From NCBI GenBank assembly GCA_963969365.1, contig OZ017757.1, positions 1,178,001 to 1,242,000 on the forward strand: 64,000 bases of DNA, given 5' to 3'. The DNA is from Asterochloris sp. CNOR1 (lineage: Eukaryota; Chlorophyta; Trebouxiophyceae; Trebouxiales; Trebouxiaceae). The position numbers and the translations under genes were made by a program. Every line of letters begins with the position of its first letter. Positions within the stretch are counted from its first letter, which is position 1. The notes beneath the pieces are model-generated. The model was not told the origin of the DNA. It searched no databases and worked only from the letters and a program-made list of their open reading frames with translations. This document shows positions 37,561 to 47,781 of the stretch, piece after piece.

Positions 37561-40075
37561 ATGGGAGCTCAAAGCAAGCCGCCCTGTGCGCGCTACACAG
37601 GCAAGGTGGCAGTGGTAACAGCATCCACAGCTGGCATTGGCCTGGGCATTGCAAAGCGCCTGGGGCAAGAGGGGGCCAAGGTGCATGCCTGCAGCAGCTG
37701 GCAACAGCTATGGCAGCACTACTGTGTCCTGCATTTTTGACAATCTTGCCCAGAGAGAGCAGCTGTCGCCTCAACACAACTCGCATGCCTGCCGGGCTGC
37801 TCCCAAACTTCATTATGCAGCAGGCCTGCAGCAGGCCCTGCATGTGCAGCAGCTGGTGGGCTGGTAGACTACTGGCCTATCTGCAGTAGCGCTGCAATCT
37901 AATAAAAGTCTCTGCCGTGCCTGAGCTCTGCATTGTGCCAGGCAAACAGCTGCCAGCAGATGAACCTGCCACTAGTCCTGCCAGGTCAAATCAGGCACTA
38001 AGGCTCCAAGTCAACTGGTGCTGGAAGTGGTGCAGGTGGTCATCTGCTCACGCAAGCAGAAGAATGTAGATGACACTCTGAAGACTCTGAGGGGAGAGGG
38101 CATTGACTGCCAGGGTTGCGCATGCCATGTTGGCAGCCGCGAGCACCTCAAGAAGCTGGTCAAGCTGGCCATTGACTCGTATGGCAGGATAGATGTGCTG
38201 GTCAGCAATGCAGCCGTGAACCCCATGTCGGGTGCGGGCCCTACCCCTGCCTGTGCACGGCACTGCACCTGTCTGCACCTTCTCAAGCAGCAACTGCCCA
38301 GCATCAGTTCTGCCTGGCCTGCTTGCCAGGGCATGTCCATGACTAATCACAAAGCTTTGACAGGGAAGCCTGTCTCGCCCAACTCCTGTGCAGCCATCCT
38401 GCCCAGCTTGTGTGTGTCTTGGTTGACCCTCTGAAGTGGAGTAGACAGCCCATTGAAGCAGCCATGCTGCATGCAGGCTTCATCTTGCATGCGTGCGCAG
38501 GCAATGAACGTCCAGATAACCACCCTGTCTGCTCTGCAGGTGCCTTTTGCCCAGCCCTGGTCTTCCTCTGACCTCTCTCACACAGCTCACTAGCACACCC
38601 ATGCTGCTGCAGGCTCCCTCTTGGACATGACCAGGCAGGCCAGTGACATGGTCCCTCCCCTGCTGCTGCAGTTGCCATCTAGCAGCCCCTGCCACCCACA
38701 CCCAGGTGTGGGGGTGTGTGTGGGAGGGGGGATGTGGGGGGGCTAGGTGGCCCATAATCCAGCTGGCCAAGTTGTACAGCAGACCAAATGCTGCTGCCCT
38801 GCAGGCCCCATCCTGGACATGCCCGAGCAGGCAATCGACAAGATCCTGGAGATCAACGTGAAGAGCGCCATCCTGCTGTGCCAGGAGGTGCGCCCCCACC
38901 TGCAGAGGGGGGCAGCCATCACGTTCATCTCATCCTACACAGCCTTCAACCCCAGCAACCCCATTCCCATGTATGCAGGTAAGTATTGCTCCCCGTCTTG
39001 GCCGGGTGGCTTGTTGCCTCCTTGACTTTCCCCACCAGGTGAAGTTGTGCAGGCTGGAATGACAGCTGACTGCTTCTGTGGTGGTATTTGGGGCTGGAAT
39101 GCAACATGCAAGAGCCAGCTAGTCCCACCACAACTGCCTACATGTGTGCAGGCAAGTGCTGCTGCTGCCTGCTGGTCTGATGGCGTCTGTCTTTATGATT
39201 GAGCCCAAGATCCATCTCTAGCGCAGCTGTGCCCCTCCCAGTGGAGCACACAAGCTCGTGGGGCCTGGTCGTGTCCTATGGGGCATTGCATTGCGAGAAT
39301 GTTTTTCTGCTGCATTGCTCATCACTTTCTGCCACCTTGCGTGCAAGGTGCTCCATAGGTTGTGTGATGGTGTCTGTGCCTGCTTGGCGTACAGCGCTGC
39401 TGCACTTTGCCGTCAGCTGCACTGACTGCAGAGTCTCTTGAGGGTTTCCTGGCTGCTTCTGCTGCAACACCATGCTTGACATGCTGCGTGCAGTGAGCAA
39501 GACTGCGCTCCTGGGGTTGTCAAAGGCTCTTGCTGAGGAGCTGGGCCAGCAGGGCATCAGGGTCAACTGTGTGGCGCCAGGTAAAACTGCTGTTTGGGAT
39601 TCACAGCATGAACGCTGCCCTGGGAAATGCCTTGTAATGCCCTGCAGATCTTCCAGATCATGCTTGCTCTCCAGGACAGCAGGGTTTTGTGCTGCATGGG
39701 CTCGCCCCCGCGCATGCAGGCATCTTGCACACCACACTTGCAGGGCGGTGGCCGCTGCCTGCAGGCATGGGTCCACCAGTGTTGCAGCTGCCTTGCCCCT
39801 GCCTGCAGGGTGTCAGGCCCACCATCCTGCGTGCCTGTGCCCAACCTTTGACACGCTGCCTGCCCCTCTCTGCAGGCATCGTGCCCACAAAATTTGCAGC
39901 TGCACTGGTGGAGAACCCAGAGCTGGAGCAGGCGCAGAAGGATGCCACACTAGTCAAGCGCCTGGGCAGGCCGGAGGACATGGCAGCTGCTGTGGCCTAC
40001 CTGTGCTCTGACGATGCGAGCTATGTCACAGGAGAGACCATTGTCGTCTCTGGAGGGCTGCAGAGTCGACTATGA
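37561..40075 (+). CDS. Peroxisomal short-chain dehydrogenase/reductase, DHRS4 / IBR1 (SDRA) type
   Basis: NADP(H)-dependent SDR orthologous in pattern to plant IBR1/SDRA and animal DHRS4. Five exons (37561-37680, 38036-38231, 38805-38978, 39494-39580, 39876-40075) close in frame to 258 residues. The cofactor glycine motif is TASTAGIGLGIAKRLG and the structural motif VSNAAVNP. Catalytic Ser lies in ITFISSYTAF; catalytic Tyr and Lys in MYAVSKTALLGL are joined across an intron. The C-terminus GGLQSRL ends in SRL, a type-1 peroxisomal targeting signal conserved in both families. In plants IBR1 acts in peroxisomal beta-oxidation of indole-3-butyrate; the algal substrate is unknown. Catalytic residues all appear present. 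Confidence 0.95.
38694..38743 (+). other. G-run tract with adjoining hairpin, possible G-quadruplex
   Basis: In an SDR intron: an inverted repeat cccacacccaggtgtggg followed by runs of 5, 3, 6 and 7 G within about 38 bases. This fits a four-run G-quadruplex on the plus strand. Confidence 0.5.
39712..39915 (+). repeat. Four copies of the last SDR acceptor and exon start
   Basis: Each copy is a TGCAGG acceptor followed by exon-like sequence: near 39715 (GILHTTLA), 39761 (GMGPPVLQ), 39806 (GVRPTILRA) and the real exon at 39876 (GIVPTKFAA). Spacing is about 46, 46 and 68 bp. The translated resemblance is in one frame. Confidence 0.75.
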
Positions 40076-40270
40076 AGTAGTGACATACTGCACAATTTGC
40101 CCAAGGCAGCCAGATTCTCCCACTTGTCAATGCTTGCCTGTGCTTTGCTCTTGCTACTCGTAAGGCATGCAATTTTGGTCAAAATATGGTAAAACAGTTA
40201 ACATTGGCACATGCATATCATGTTGCCTGCAAGCGTTTCAGTGGCCATGCTGTTGGCGCAAAATGTTATG

Positions 40271-42771
40271 CTATCTCAAATGGAATTGAGGCTCGCCATT
40301 CCAATCTAATGGTTCAAACTGCATCATGTGCCGCCAGGGACGCCCCACATCCTCATACAAGATGTGCATGACTGGCTCTCTGTCAAGGTGGAGCAGGACC
40401 TCTGCAGGAACCCACTCAGGCTGCCACCTGCAGTTCAACAGATGATTATGCACACTGTGTCTGGCAATCTTCAGACTTCAGCCACTAGCATATAATCATG
40501 ATAACATGATACAAGGCAAGCTAAAGCTCACTGTGCTGGATCCCTGTTGATCTGTCCCCAGCAGCTTAGACTCGCCATTGCGCCCTCTAGTGTCACGAAC
40601 TGGAGAAAGGGGTCAAACACGGCCATGGGCCGCATGTCCCTGAGCAAGCTGTCCCAGAGACCAAGCCGGACCTCCTGCCCCTGGCACCTCACAAAAGTGT
40701 GGCGCCCTGCTGGCACATTAGGGTCGCCAATGAGCTTCAGGGCGCTGAAAGTGACGTCGGCGGTGAGGCCTGGCACCATGTGCCCAGGGCCATGCTGCTG
40801 CATCAGGGACACCTCACGACCGTGGGGCCCATACACCGCCGTCCACAATCCCTGCAGCCAGGCGGAGGGACTGACAGGCGCTGGGGTGCCGGCAGTGGCT
40901 CTCATGTGGTCACTGGCAGACAGTCCAAGTCCTGTTGCAATGTGGCGCTGCCAGCTCAACACCACAAGGCTGGCAGGCAATGCTGCTACAGGCAAGCCAT
41001 GTTGAGGGCGTACGGCATGATCACTGCAGACTGGATGTCTGCAGGAGCACAGGACTGCTGCCAGCCAGGCCAAAGCGCAACATCACAGCTGCCACTCTGG
41101 CTGGGCTCACTTCCAAACGCTGCAGCATGATGCCTGCAGCGACCTCGGGCTCCATGGCTGTCAGGGACCGCAGATCCAGCGGAAGTGGAGGGAGGTCCAC
41201 CTCGCGCTGGGGCAGGTGCAGGGGCAGAGGCTCCACCGGGGTCCACGTGTCCAGATAGTCTCGCAGCTTGGCCCGCCCACTGTCTGGGTCTCGCCTGCAG
41301 GGTGGCGCAGAAGCACTTGAGCTCGAGTCAGGCTGCAGTGCCCCTAGGCATTGCCGTGCTGCCTCTGGGGTGTTCTGCCCACCCATGAGGGACCTGAACT
41401 GCATTTGAGGCAGGCAAGCTGCGGTTGCAAGCCAGGCTGTGATGCCTAGCCTCCTGATAGGGCACAGAAAGGGTCCTGCTGCAGAGCTGTCTTACCACAT
41501 CTGCACTGCCTGTTTGGCGCTCTGTGCAGTATTGTGACCATCCACCCTGGTGCTCAGCCAAAGCGCTTTATTGCTCCAGCATTGCACCTGCATCCACATC
41601 CAGGCACAGCACTTGAGGCCAGGTCTGCTGGACACACAGGCACAGAAATCTTGCAAATCATCAACTAGCCCACAAGCAAAATGCGTCAAGAGTCAGACAG
41701 CTGTGGGGCAGCATGAGAACAGGAAGGCAAGATAGCACAAACCCAACTCTGCTGCCTGGCGCTCTGGTCAGCCTGGGAGGGCAAGGTGGCACAAGCCCTG
41801 ATTTTGCTGGACAGCAGTTGCATTGTGGTCCTGCAACTGCACTGCACCTGAAGCTGCTGCCCCTCCTGCGCGTGCTTGCACTGCCAGTCCCAGCTGAGAG
41901 ACATCCACCTGGACTGGCCGCCAATGACCACAGCAGCCAGGCCACCAGGCAGCAGCTTGACCTGCAGCAATGAAGTGTTGGCGCTGAAGGCTTAGAAGTT
42001 CCAGCAGCAGGATGCTGGCTGGCTGAGACATTCCAGGCCTGCACATTACCTGCATGAGCCGCCCGAATGTGTCGGGCTGATCGCTTGTCCAGAGGCCAAC
42101 CGGCCACCCCGGCATCAAGTGCAAGGTCTGCAGGGCAGCAATGTAGGTGAGGGCAGCGGGTGCCATGCAAATATACACAAGGTTGAAGCAGGTGCATCAA
42201 GCAGCTGCAGAGCCAAGCAGTCTTGCTGGAGTGATTGTAGCGTTGTGGTCAGAAAATAGTAAGGTGCACAGTGGGCGGCGCATGCAGATGCAGGGCCTGA
42301 GGCATTGCTTGGCCTTTGTGCAAGTCTGCCTGCCAGCACAGGGATCAAATTCTTGTCACGCACCTTGCACAGCTGGTAGAACGTACGACAGCGATGCAGC
42401 TGCAGCAGCTGGCAGGCTAGCACATCAGCTGTGCCTGCCGGCTGGGCATAGCTATTGTCTCTAAGCCACCTGCTGCACTGGAGCACCCAGAGGTCCTCCT
42501 GCATGTGCAGTGAGCTTCGTTCCATCCGCAAGACCAATGCTTCAGTGTGACGCAGTATGCAGGGACTCACATCCCGGGTGACCCTGTACAAATGCCTGGA
42601 TGTCGCTGCTAGTCTGCATATGTCAGGGACCTGCACGGCACATATGCCTGCTGCACACGATCACAACATCAGGAAAACATCACAGCCAACATGGTGCTCA
42701 ACCTTCAAATTGGTCAGCACGATGCTCAGCAGATCTGTTGGCATATCCTGCATGAGGACATACTGCTCCAT
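40271..42771 (-). CDS. F-box protein, FBXO31-like
   Basis: Probable substrate receptor of an SCF ubiquitin ligase. The proposed ATG at 42771 gives MPTDLLSIVLTNLK, spliced to VPDICRLAATSRHLYRVTRD and EDLWVLQCSRWLRD, a complete F-box with the usual LW..C..W end. The middle part (41.0-42.1 kb) is less certain. The C-terminal part has LQGLWTAVYGPHGREVSLM and LKLIGDPNVPAGRHTFVRC, resembling the YGPHG / GDPNVP signature of FBXO31-type proteins. The last exon (about 40434-40271) joins in phase as DPAQWQPEWVPAEVLLHLD. An ATG-initiated minus frame at 43200-42829 could be an upstream exon, but I cannot link it. Targets are unknown. Confidence 0.75.
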
Positions 42772-43313
42772 CTGCAACAGTGTCAAGCACATCAAGTTCA
42801 AATACCCTAGGGGCCTGCGATATAGGTCTCATCTCAAAATCGCAGTTTGTGTCTGGGTCCGTGGCGTCCTCGCAGAGGATCTCCTGTTGACTACATAGGA
42901 CGCCTTCAGGAGTAAAGGTGAGCTCCAGAAGCAGGCTGTTGCGGCACTAGATCCTTGCCTCATCGCCTGGCTCATCGCACTGCCAACGGCGACAGCCTCG
43001 AGGTGCTCAGCCGGAGCCTGCGCTGCTTTGATCGGGCCTGGAGGCTGGCCAGTTGAGATGTGCTGTGGCTGGCTGCTGTGGGCCAGTCTCAGCGTTCTGC
43101 TGCACAGGTGCAGGAAGAGCATGCAAGAGCCCACTGCTGCTGGCCTGTCAGCTCTGCGCATGGTTCTAACAAAGGGCTTGCCAGCATCATGCTTGTCCAT
43201 GCCGCTGTTAGGTGAAACAGTGTCAAACAGAGGAGATGTTAGTAGCTAGCTCGACCTGTAGGGTGCTGACGGCAAGCAATGGTGTGAACATCTGCATGTC
43301 TGCTGCAGGCATC
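42772..43313. promoter_or_regulatory. Divergent region, F-box gene / CP29
   Basis: 542 bp between divergent start codons; should contain the light-regulated CP29 promoter. An acceptor-like tgctgcag at 43302-43309 just before the CP29 ATG suggests a 5' UTR intron. No defined element recognised. Confidence 0.45.
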
Positions 43314-46300
43314 ATGCAGACTGGCCTGAAGACCACTGCTTTATTTGGGAACAAGACGGCCACCAAGCAGGTCAGTGTGGAGCGGCACTGCTCTGGCAGG
43401 CGTGTGCTGGCACATCGAAGGATGCACGATCCGGGCTGGTGTTCTGTTTCAAGAAGCCTGGAGGCCGACAGCAGCCTGGCAGATCTAGCGGCAGTGTGGC
43501 AGTTGCTGTCCTGCCATGGCACACCTCACTCATCTGCACGATGGAACGGGCAGCAGCTGGCCAGGGGGGCTGCAGGCATGCGGCCTGACTGGTCAGATGC
43601 CTGGACGTGGACCTGTCTACATCATGCTCAGCAAGGACTCAACCTGATACATTGTGCATGCAGGTCAAGAAGGCAGCTGCCCCTGCCAAGACCCAGGTAG
43701 GCGCCTCACACAACCTCCAGGCATGTGGTCATGCAGTGCTAAGAGGTGGCTGGGTGGCACAGCTCCTGTCGGCATCCCTTGAGCTGTGTTCCCTCCATGT
43801 CCCAGCTCAGGCCAGCCACTCTGCAGTGTGCACCTAGTAGGAGGTCTGTACATGGCATGGAAGCCTACTAGTTCAAATGCATGCACCCTGCCTCTGAATG
43901 ACCCTTCTGGGCGCTGTAGGTGAAGAAGGTTCAGAAGCAGGTGAAGAAGGCCAAGCCTGGCACCCAGACCATCAAGAGGGCTCAGGCACCCATCAGGAAG
44001 GCTGCCCCCAAGCCTGGCCGTCAGTCAAACGAAGACGTGGGTAGCGGGGTTTCCGGTCTGCAGCTGCATTTCCTGTCTTGCAGCTTGGCAGTGCATCCCT
44101 TCCCCCAACATTTCACTGTCCACCTGCAGAGCCTCTGGCTTCCCAACGCTGACAGGCCAGCTTGGCTTGATGGCAGCATGCCGGGTGAGCCAGGGAGTAC
44201 CTGACAACATTCCCATGCCTCACCAAAGTACTTGATTGCCCTCTTGTCCTGGTGCCACCTCATCCTCACCTGCTGCACTGCAGGTGACCGTGGCTTTGAC
44301 CCCCTTGGGTGAGTGCTGCAGCTGCACAACTGCACCAGCACATCTGCCATGTGTGCATCCTTTGTTGTTTGCATGCCGTCCCGCTCAGCAGCTCACCTCA
44401 CACCTTCCCTGCAGGCTGGCTGCCCCCAAGGAGTACCTGCAGTATGATGTTGACCAGCTGGACCAAAACGTGGCTGTGAACAAGGCTGGCAACATTGTTG
44501 GCAAGTTCTCAGGTGAGGCAACTATGCTGTGTCTTGCTCTGCCTCCATTCAGCGTCCTTCCTGGGGTTCTGCAAATTTGTGGCAGCCTGCCTTCAGCTTG
44601 CTGGTCACCATTTGTGCGGTGTATGACCTAGGACTTATCATGCTGTTATCAGGCCCATCTGCCTGTCACTGCCCTGCAAGCTTTGCATGCTGCCTGTTAT
44701 GTCTTGCCATAGTACACTCAGCCCTCCCTTGATCCCCTGCCAGGTGTCAAGCAGGACAACAACAGCCTGGCCCCCTACGATGATGTCTTTGGCCTGGCAC
44801 GTTTCCGTGAGACAGAGCTGATCCATGGCAGGCAAGCAGTCGTGAGCCCCACCATCAGCCCAAATCTTGATGCTGTATACACCAGCTGCAAGAGCAGCAG
44901 GTCACAGAATGCCTTATTCGTCAAAGTGGTACTATTGGCCTGCTGTGCCATCTGCAACTTGTGGCGGGTGAGACTTGCCTGCATGTATTGTGGTGTCACC
45001 TGCTGAATGCTTGCTGCAGGCAGCAGCGCCTTGATTTCCTGCTGTGTCCTTATGGCTGCCTGCGTGGTTGTGTGTCTGGCTGCCAAAGATACGCACCAGC
45101 TGGCTTCAGACTGCGCTCCCTCATTGATCAGCGACCTTCGCTGTCCTGGTGCAGGTGGGCCATGCTGGCAACCCTGGGAGTCCTCATTGGCGAGGCATCC
45201 ACAGGCGTGTCCTGGTGAGTGCTCATGCCTGGTGTCAGCCCATCTGCAGTCGGGGCGAGGCAGTCTGCAGCCACGCTGCCCCCAGAAGTGACCCAACCCC
45301 TCCCACCCTTCCCTGCTGCCACCTGATGGGCATGGTGTTTGCTGGCCTCTCTCCAGGTAACGGGCCAGCTTGTCCCAGCCTGCTCGCCTTGCTTCGTAGC
45401 AAGTCTTGCTGCACGGATCTACCACCCCATGCAGCTGCTGGCCCCCGCTAGAAAGCATGGAGGCCTTGCCACACATTTTGACCCTGGTCTTCTTCCCCAC
45501 TCATACACTGTCTTGGCCTGTATCACACCTTTCACTTGGGCCTGGGACCTGGCTGCAGGGTGGACGCTGGCAAGGTGGAGCTGGACGGCGCCCAGTACCT
45601 GGGCTTCCGGCTGCCCTTCACCATCACCCAGCTGGTGTGGATTGAGGCCATCCTGGTTGGTGGTGCTGAGGTGTACAGGAACAGGGAGCGTGAGCCCGAG
45701 AAAAGGCTGTACCCAGGCAAGCTTTCTTGCTCAGGTTGCAGAAGGTTCTTGGGCCCTGTTTGAACCCTCAGGCTGCACAAATCTCAGCCTGTTGGGGCTC
45801 CTGCAAAGCCTGTAGAATCCTGGCAGCCCTTTGCAGCAAGGGCCTCTGCCTGCTCTGAACTCTGCCTGCTCTGCAGCCCCGCAAAGTCAAAATGGCATGA
45901 GATGTCTTGCCTGTGCCTGAGCCCTGGCTCACCCTTTGCTCCGCCTCTGCACGCCAACTGCCTGTGACCTCTTCACATCCGTCTGCTGCAGGTGGCCTCT
46001 TTGACCCCCTCGGCCTGGCCAGCGTGAGTGCCTACCTGCCTGCAAGTAAAAACACATTGATTTCTTACTTCTGCTCCCCATAACAAGTTGCATCCTGCCT
46101 TTCTGCATCTGCTGGCAGGCTTTCATGTTGCATGCTTGCTCTGCTGCAGGAAAACGACGACAAGGCTTTCAGATTGAAGACAGCTGAGATCAAGCATGGC
46201 AGGTGGGCTTGTTGACCCAGCCAGGTCTTGCTCCTCTCCTATCTGTTCTGGCTTCTGCATATGCCGTCACCGCACTCTGAGGTGTCATATAGCTCTGACT

Positions 46301-46560
46301 CCTCCCCTGATACCATGCTGAGTGACTCCTGGCCTCCCCACGACTCTCTCAGCCCTGCCAACGCCCATCTCTTGTTCTGCCACAGGCTTGCAATGATTGC
46401 CTTCCTGGGCTTCGGCATTCAGGCCCTTGTAACAGGACAGGGGGCGCTGGGGTCACTAGCACAGTTCTCTAACAGCTTCGGCCTGGACCTGGAGGGTGAG
46501 TTCGAAAGCATTGAGCGGGCAGTGGAGGGTGGCGTGCAGGCCGCAGAGAATGCCATCTAG
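43314..46560 (+). CDS. LHCB4: Chlorophyll a/b-binding protein CP29 (minor PSII antenna)
   Basis: Minor light-harvesting protein linking LHCII to photosystem II in the thylakoid membrane. Twelve exons (43314-43370, 43664-43696, 43920-44036, 44130-44184, 44284-44308, 44415-44512, 44744-44831, 45155-45214, 45559-45716, 45992-46023, 46150-46202, 46386-46560) close in frame to 316 residues. Diagnostic sequence: [20 protein letters not shown] and GFDPLGLAAPKEY, helix 1 [16 protein letters not shown], helix 2 [18 protein letters not shown], and helix 3 [16 protein letters not shown]. The two ExxHxR chlorophyll-ligand motifs are intact. The N-terminus is very Lys-rich, as in Chlamydomonas CP29, and is the part phosphorylated in state transitions. 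Three exons are only 25-33 nt. Two introns (44832, 45717) have GC donors. Confidence 0.97.
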
Positions 46561-47053
46561 AGCGCTTCACGTGCTGCTCTTTTCTGCTGGGTGCCCATCA
46601 TCCCGTCGGGGTCCCCCATTTCTGGAGAGGATTACTGCTGATTCATGGCACACACCCTCTTTCCGCATTTTGCTGATGTCCCCTGCATCCTTCAAGAGGC
46701 CCTAAAGAACCCTGCCCCCGAGATAAACTTTCCAGTCATAGCCCTTCATTTTTGAAGCAATCCCTCCTGTAATGGGACACAGGCGGCCTTGCACCTTATC
46801 CTAGATTATTCAGCATCTTGCTGGACCGGACAGCAACCGCCAGGCATCCCACCTTCACATGCTGCTCTTGATGCCCGTAGGGGCCTGAATACTGTCAAAA
46901 TTGCTCCCTGTCTGTTGGTCAGCAGCTCATCTGCAGCTGGCTCACCAGAAAGGCCTCGGTGGCTGCCATCTGGGAAATACTGAGCATTACAGGTCAAAAT
47001 CGAGCCTTGGGCTCCAGGAAGAATTGAAGCCAACAAATTGCTGTGAGCCAGCG
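46561..47053. other. Convergent intergenic region, CP29 / bL34
   Basis: 493 bp between facing stops. A TGTAA poly(A)-type signal at 46768-46772, 208 nt after the CP29 stop, suits that gene. No coding feature seen. Confidence 0.5.
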
Positions 47054-47781
47054 TCAAGGCTTCTTAAACAGGTATGCTGGGCAGATGGTGTGACGGCCCT
47101 TCTTCCTGCGTGCCTTGATCACGTTGCGGCCCCCATGCGTCAGTTTCCTGGCACGAAAGCCAGACACTCGTACACGCTTTCTCCTGCAGCAGGCATAGAG
47201 TCAAATAGCAGCTGACTTGCATCCAGGCACTGTGCCTGCAGGCTGCTGGTGCTATTTGGCCATGCAAAGGCAGGGCAATGCAAGGCAGCAGAATTGGTGT
47301 CGCTCTCCAAACCGCAGGCTGACTTGTTGACAGCCCAGCCTGTACCTTGTTCCGTTCAGCATGGCCCCCATGGATTTGCCGGTGCTCCCTCCTGCTGTAA
47401 TGACCAGACTGGACCTGCCTGGCGCTGCTGGCCGCAGACCAGCTGGAGATGCAAGGCTCAGGCCTGCGCTTCACAAACTTGAGTTGAGGTGCAGCAGGGC
47501 TGTGTGAGGGAATGCAGCCACCTGCACCAGCAGAACCAATGCAGTCCAACAATCTGAGATAAGCAGCCATGGGACTACGCAGCGCAGCTGGACCTCACAG
47601 ACATGCCTCCAGGCAGCATGAATCGCTGCATCATGGCCAGCTCACCTGCAAAGCTCGACGTCAGACTGCTCAGGCTGCTGGTTGCCTGCCTGGGCACAAG
47701 CGACGACTGCAACGCTGGCAGCCGTCTGTTGGCCGTCGGCAGAGGCCTGCAGTGGCAGCACCTACCCACAGCGCTCAGCAT
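47054..47781 (-). CDS. RPL34: Plastid 50S ribosomal protein bL34, nuclear-encoded
   Basis: Small basic protein of the bacterial-type large ribosomal subunit, predicted to act in the plastid. Three exons (47781-47646, 47463-47346, 47183-47054) join with matching phases to exactly 127 residues. The first 60 or so residues form a Ser/Arg/Leu-rich transit peptide starting [20 protein letters not shown]. The mature part has the bL34 signature [20 protein letters not shown] followed by [20 protein letters not shown]. The KGRxxxCP ending resembles plant plastid L34. The core is too short and split for ordinary ORF calling. An upstream in-frame ATG at 47829 is an alternative start. Mitochondrial targeting cannot be excluded. 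Confidence 0.9.

Noticed and set aside
42829-43200. Minus-strand ORF MDKHDAGKPFVRTMRRADRP as a separate gene
   Set aside because: No recognisable family and Ala/Ser/Arg-biased composition in a promoter region. It may be an upstream exon of the F-box gene but cannot be linked.
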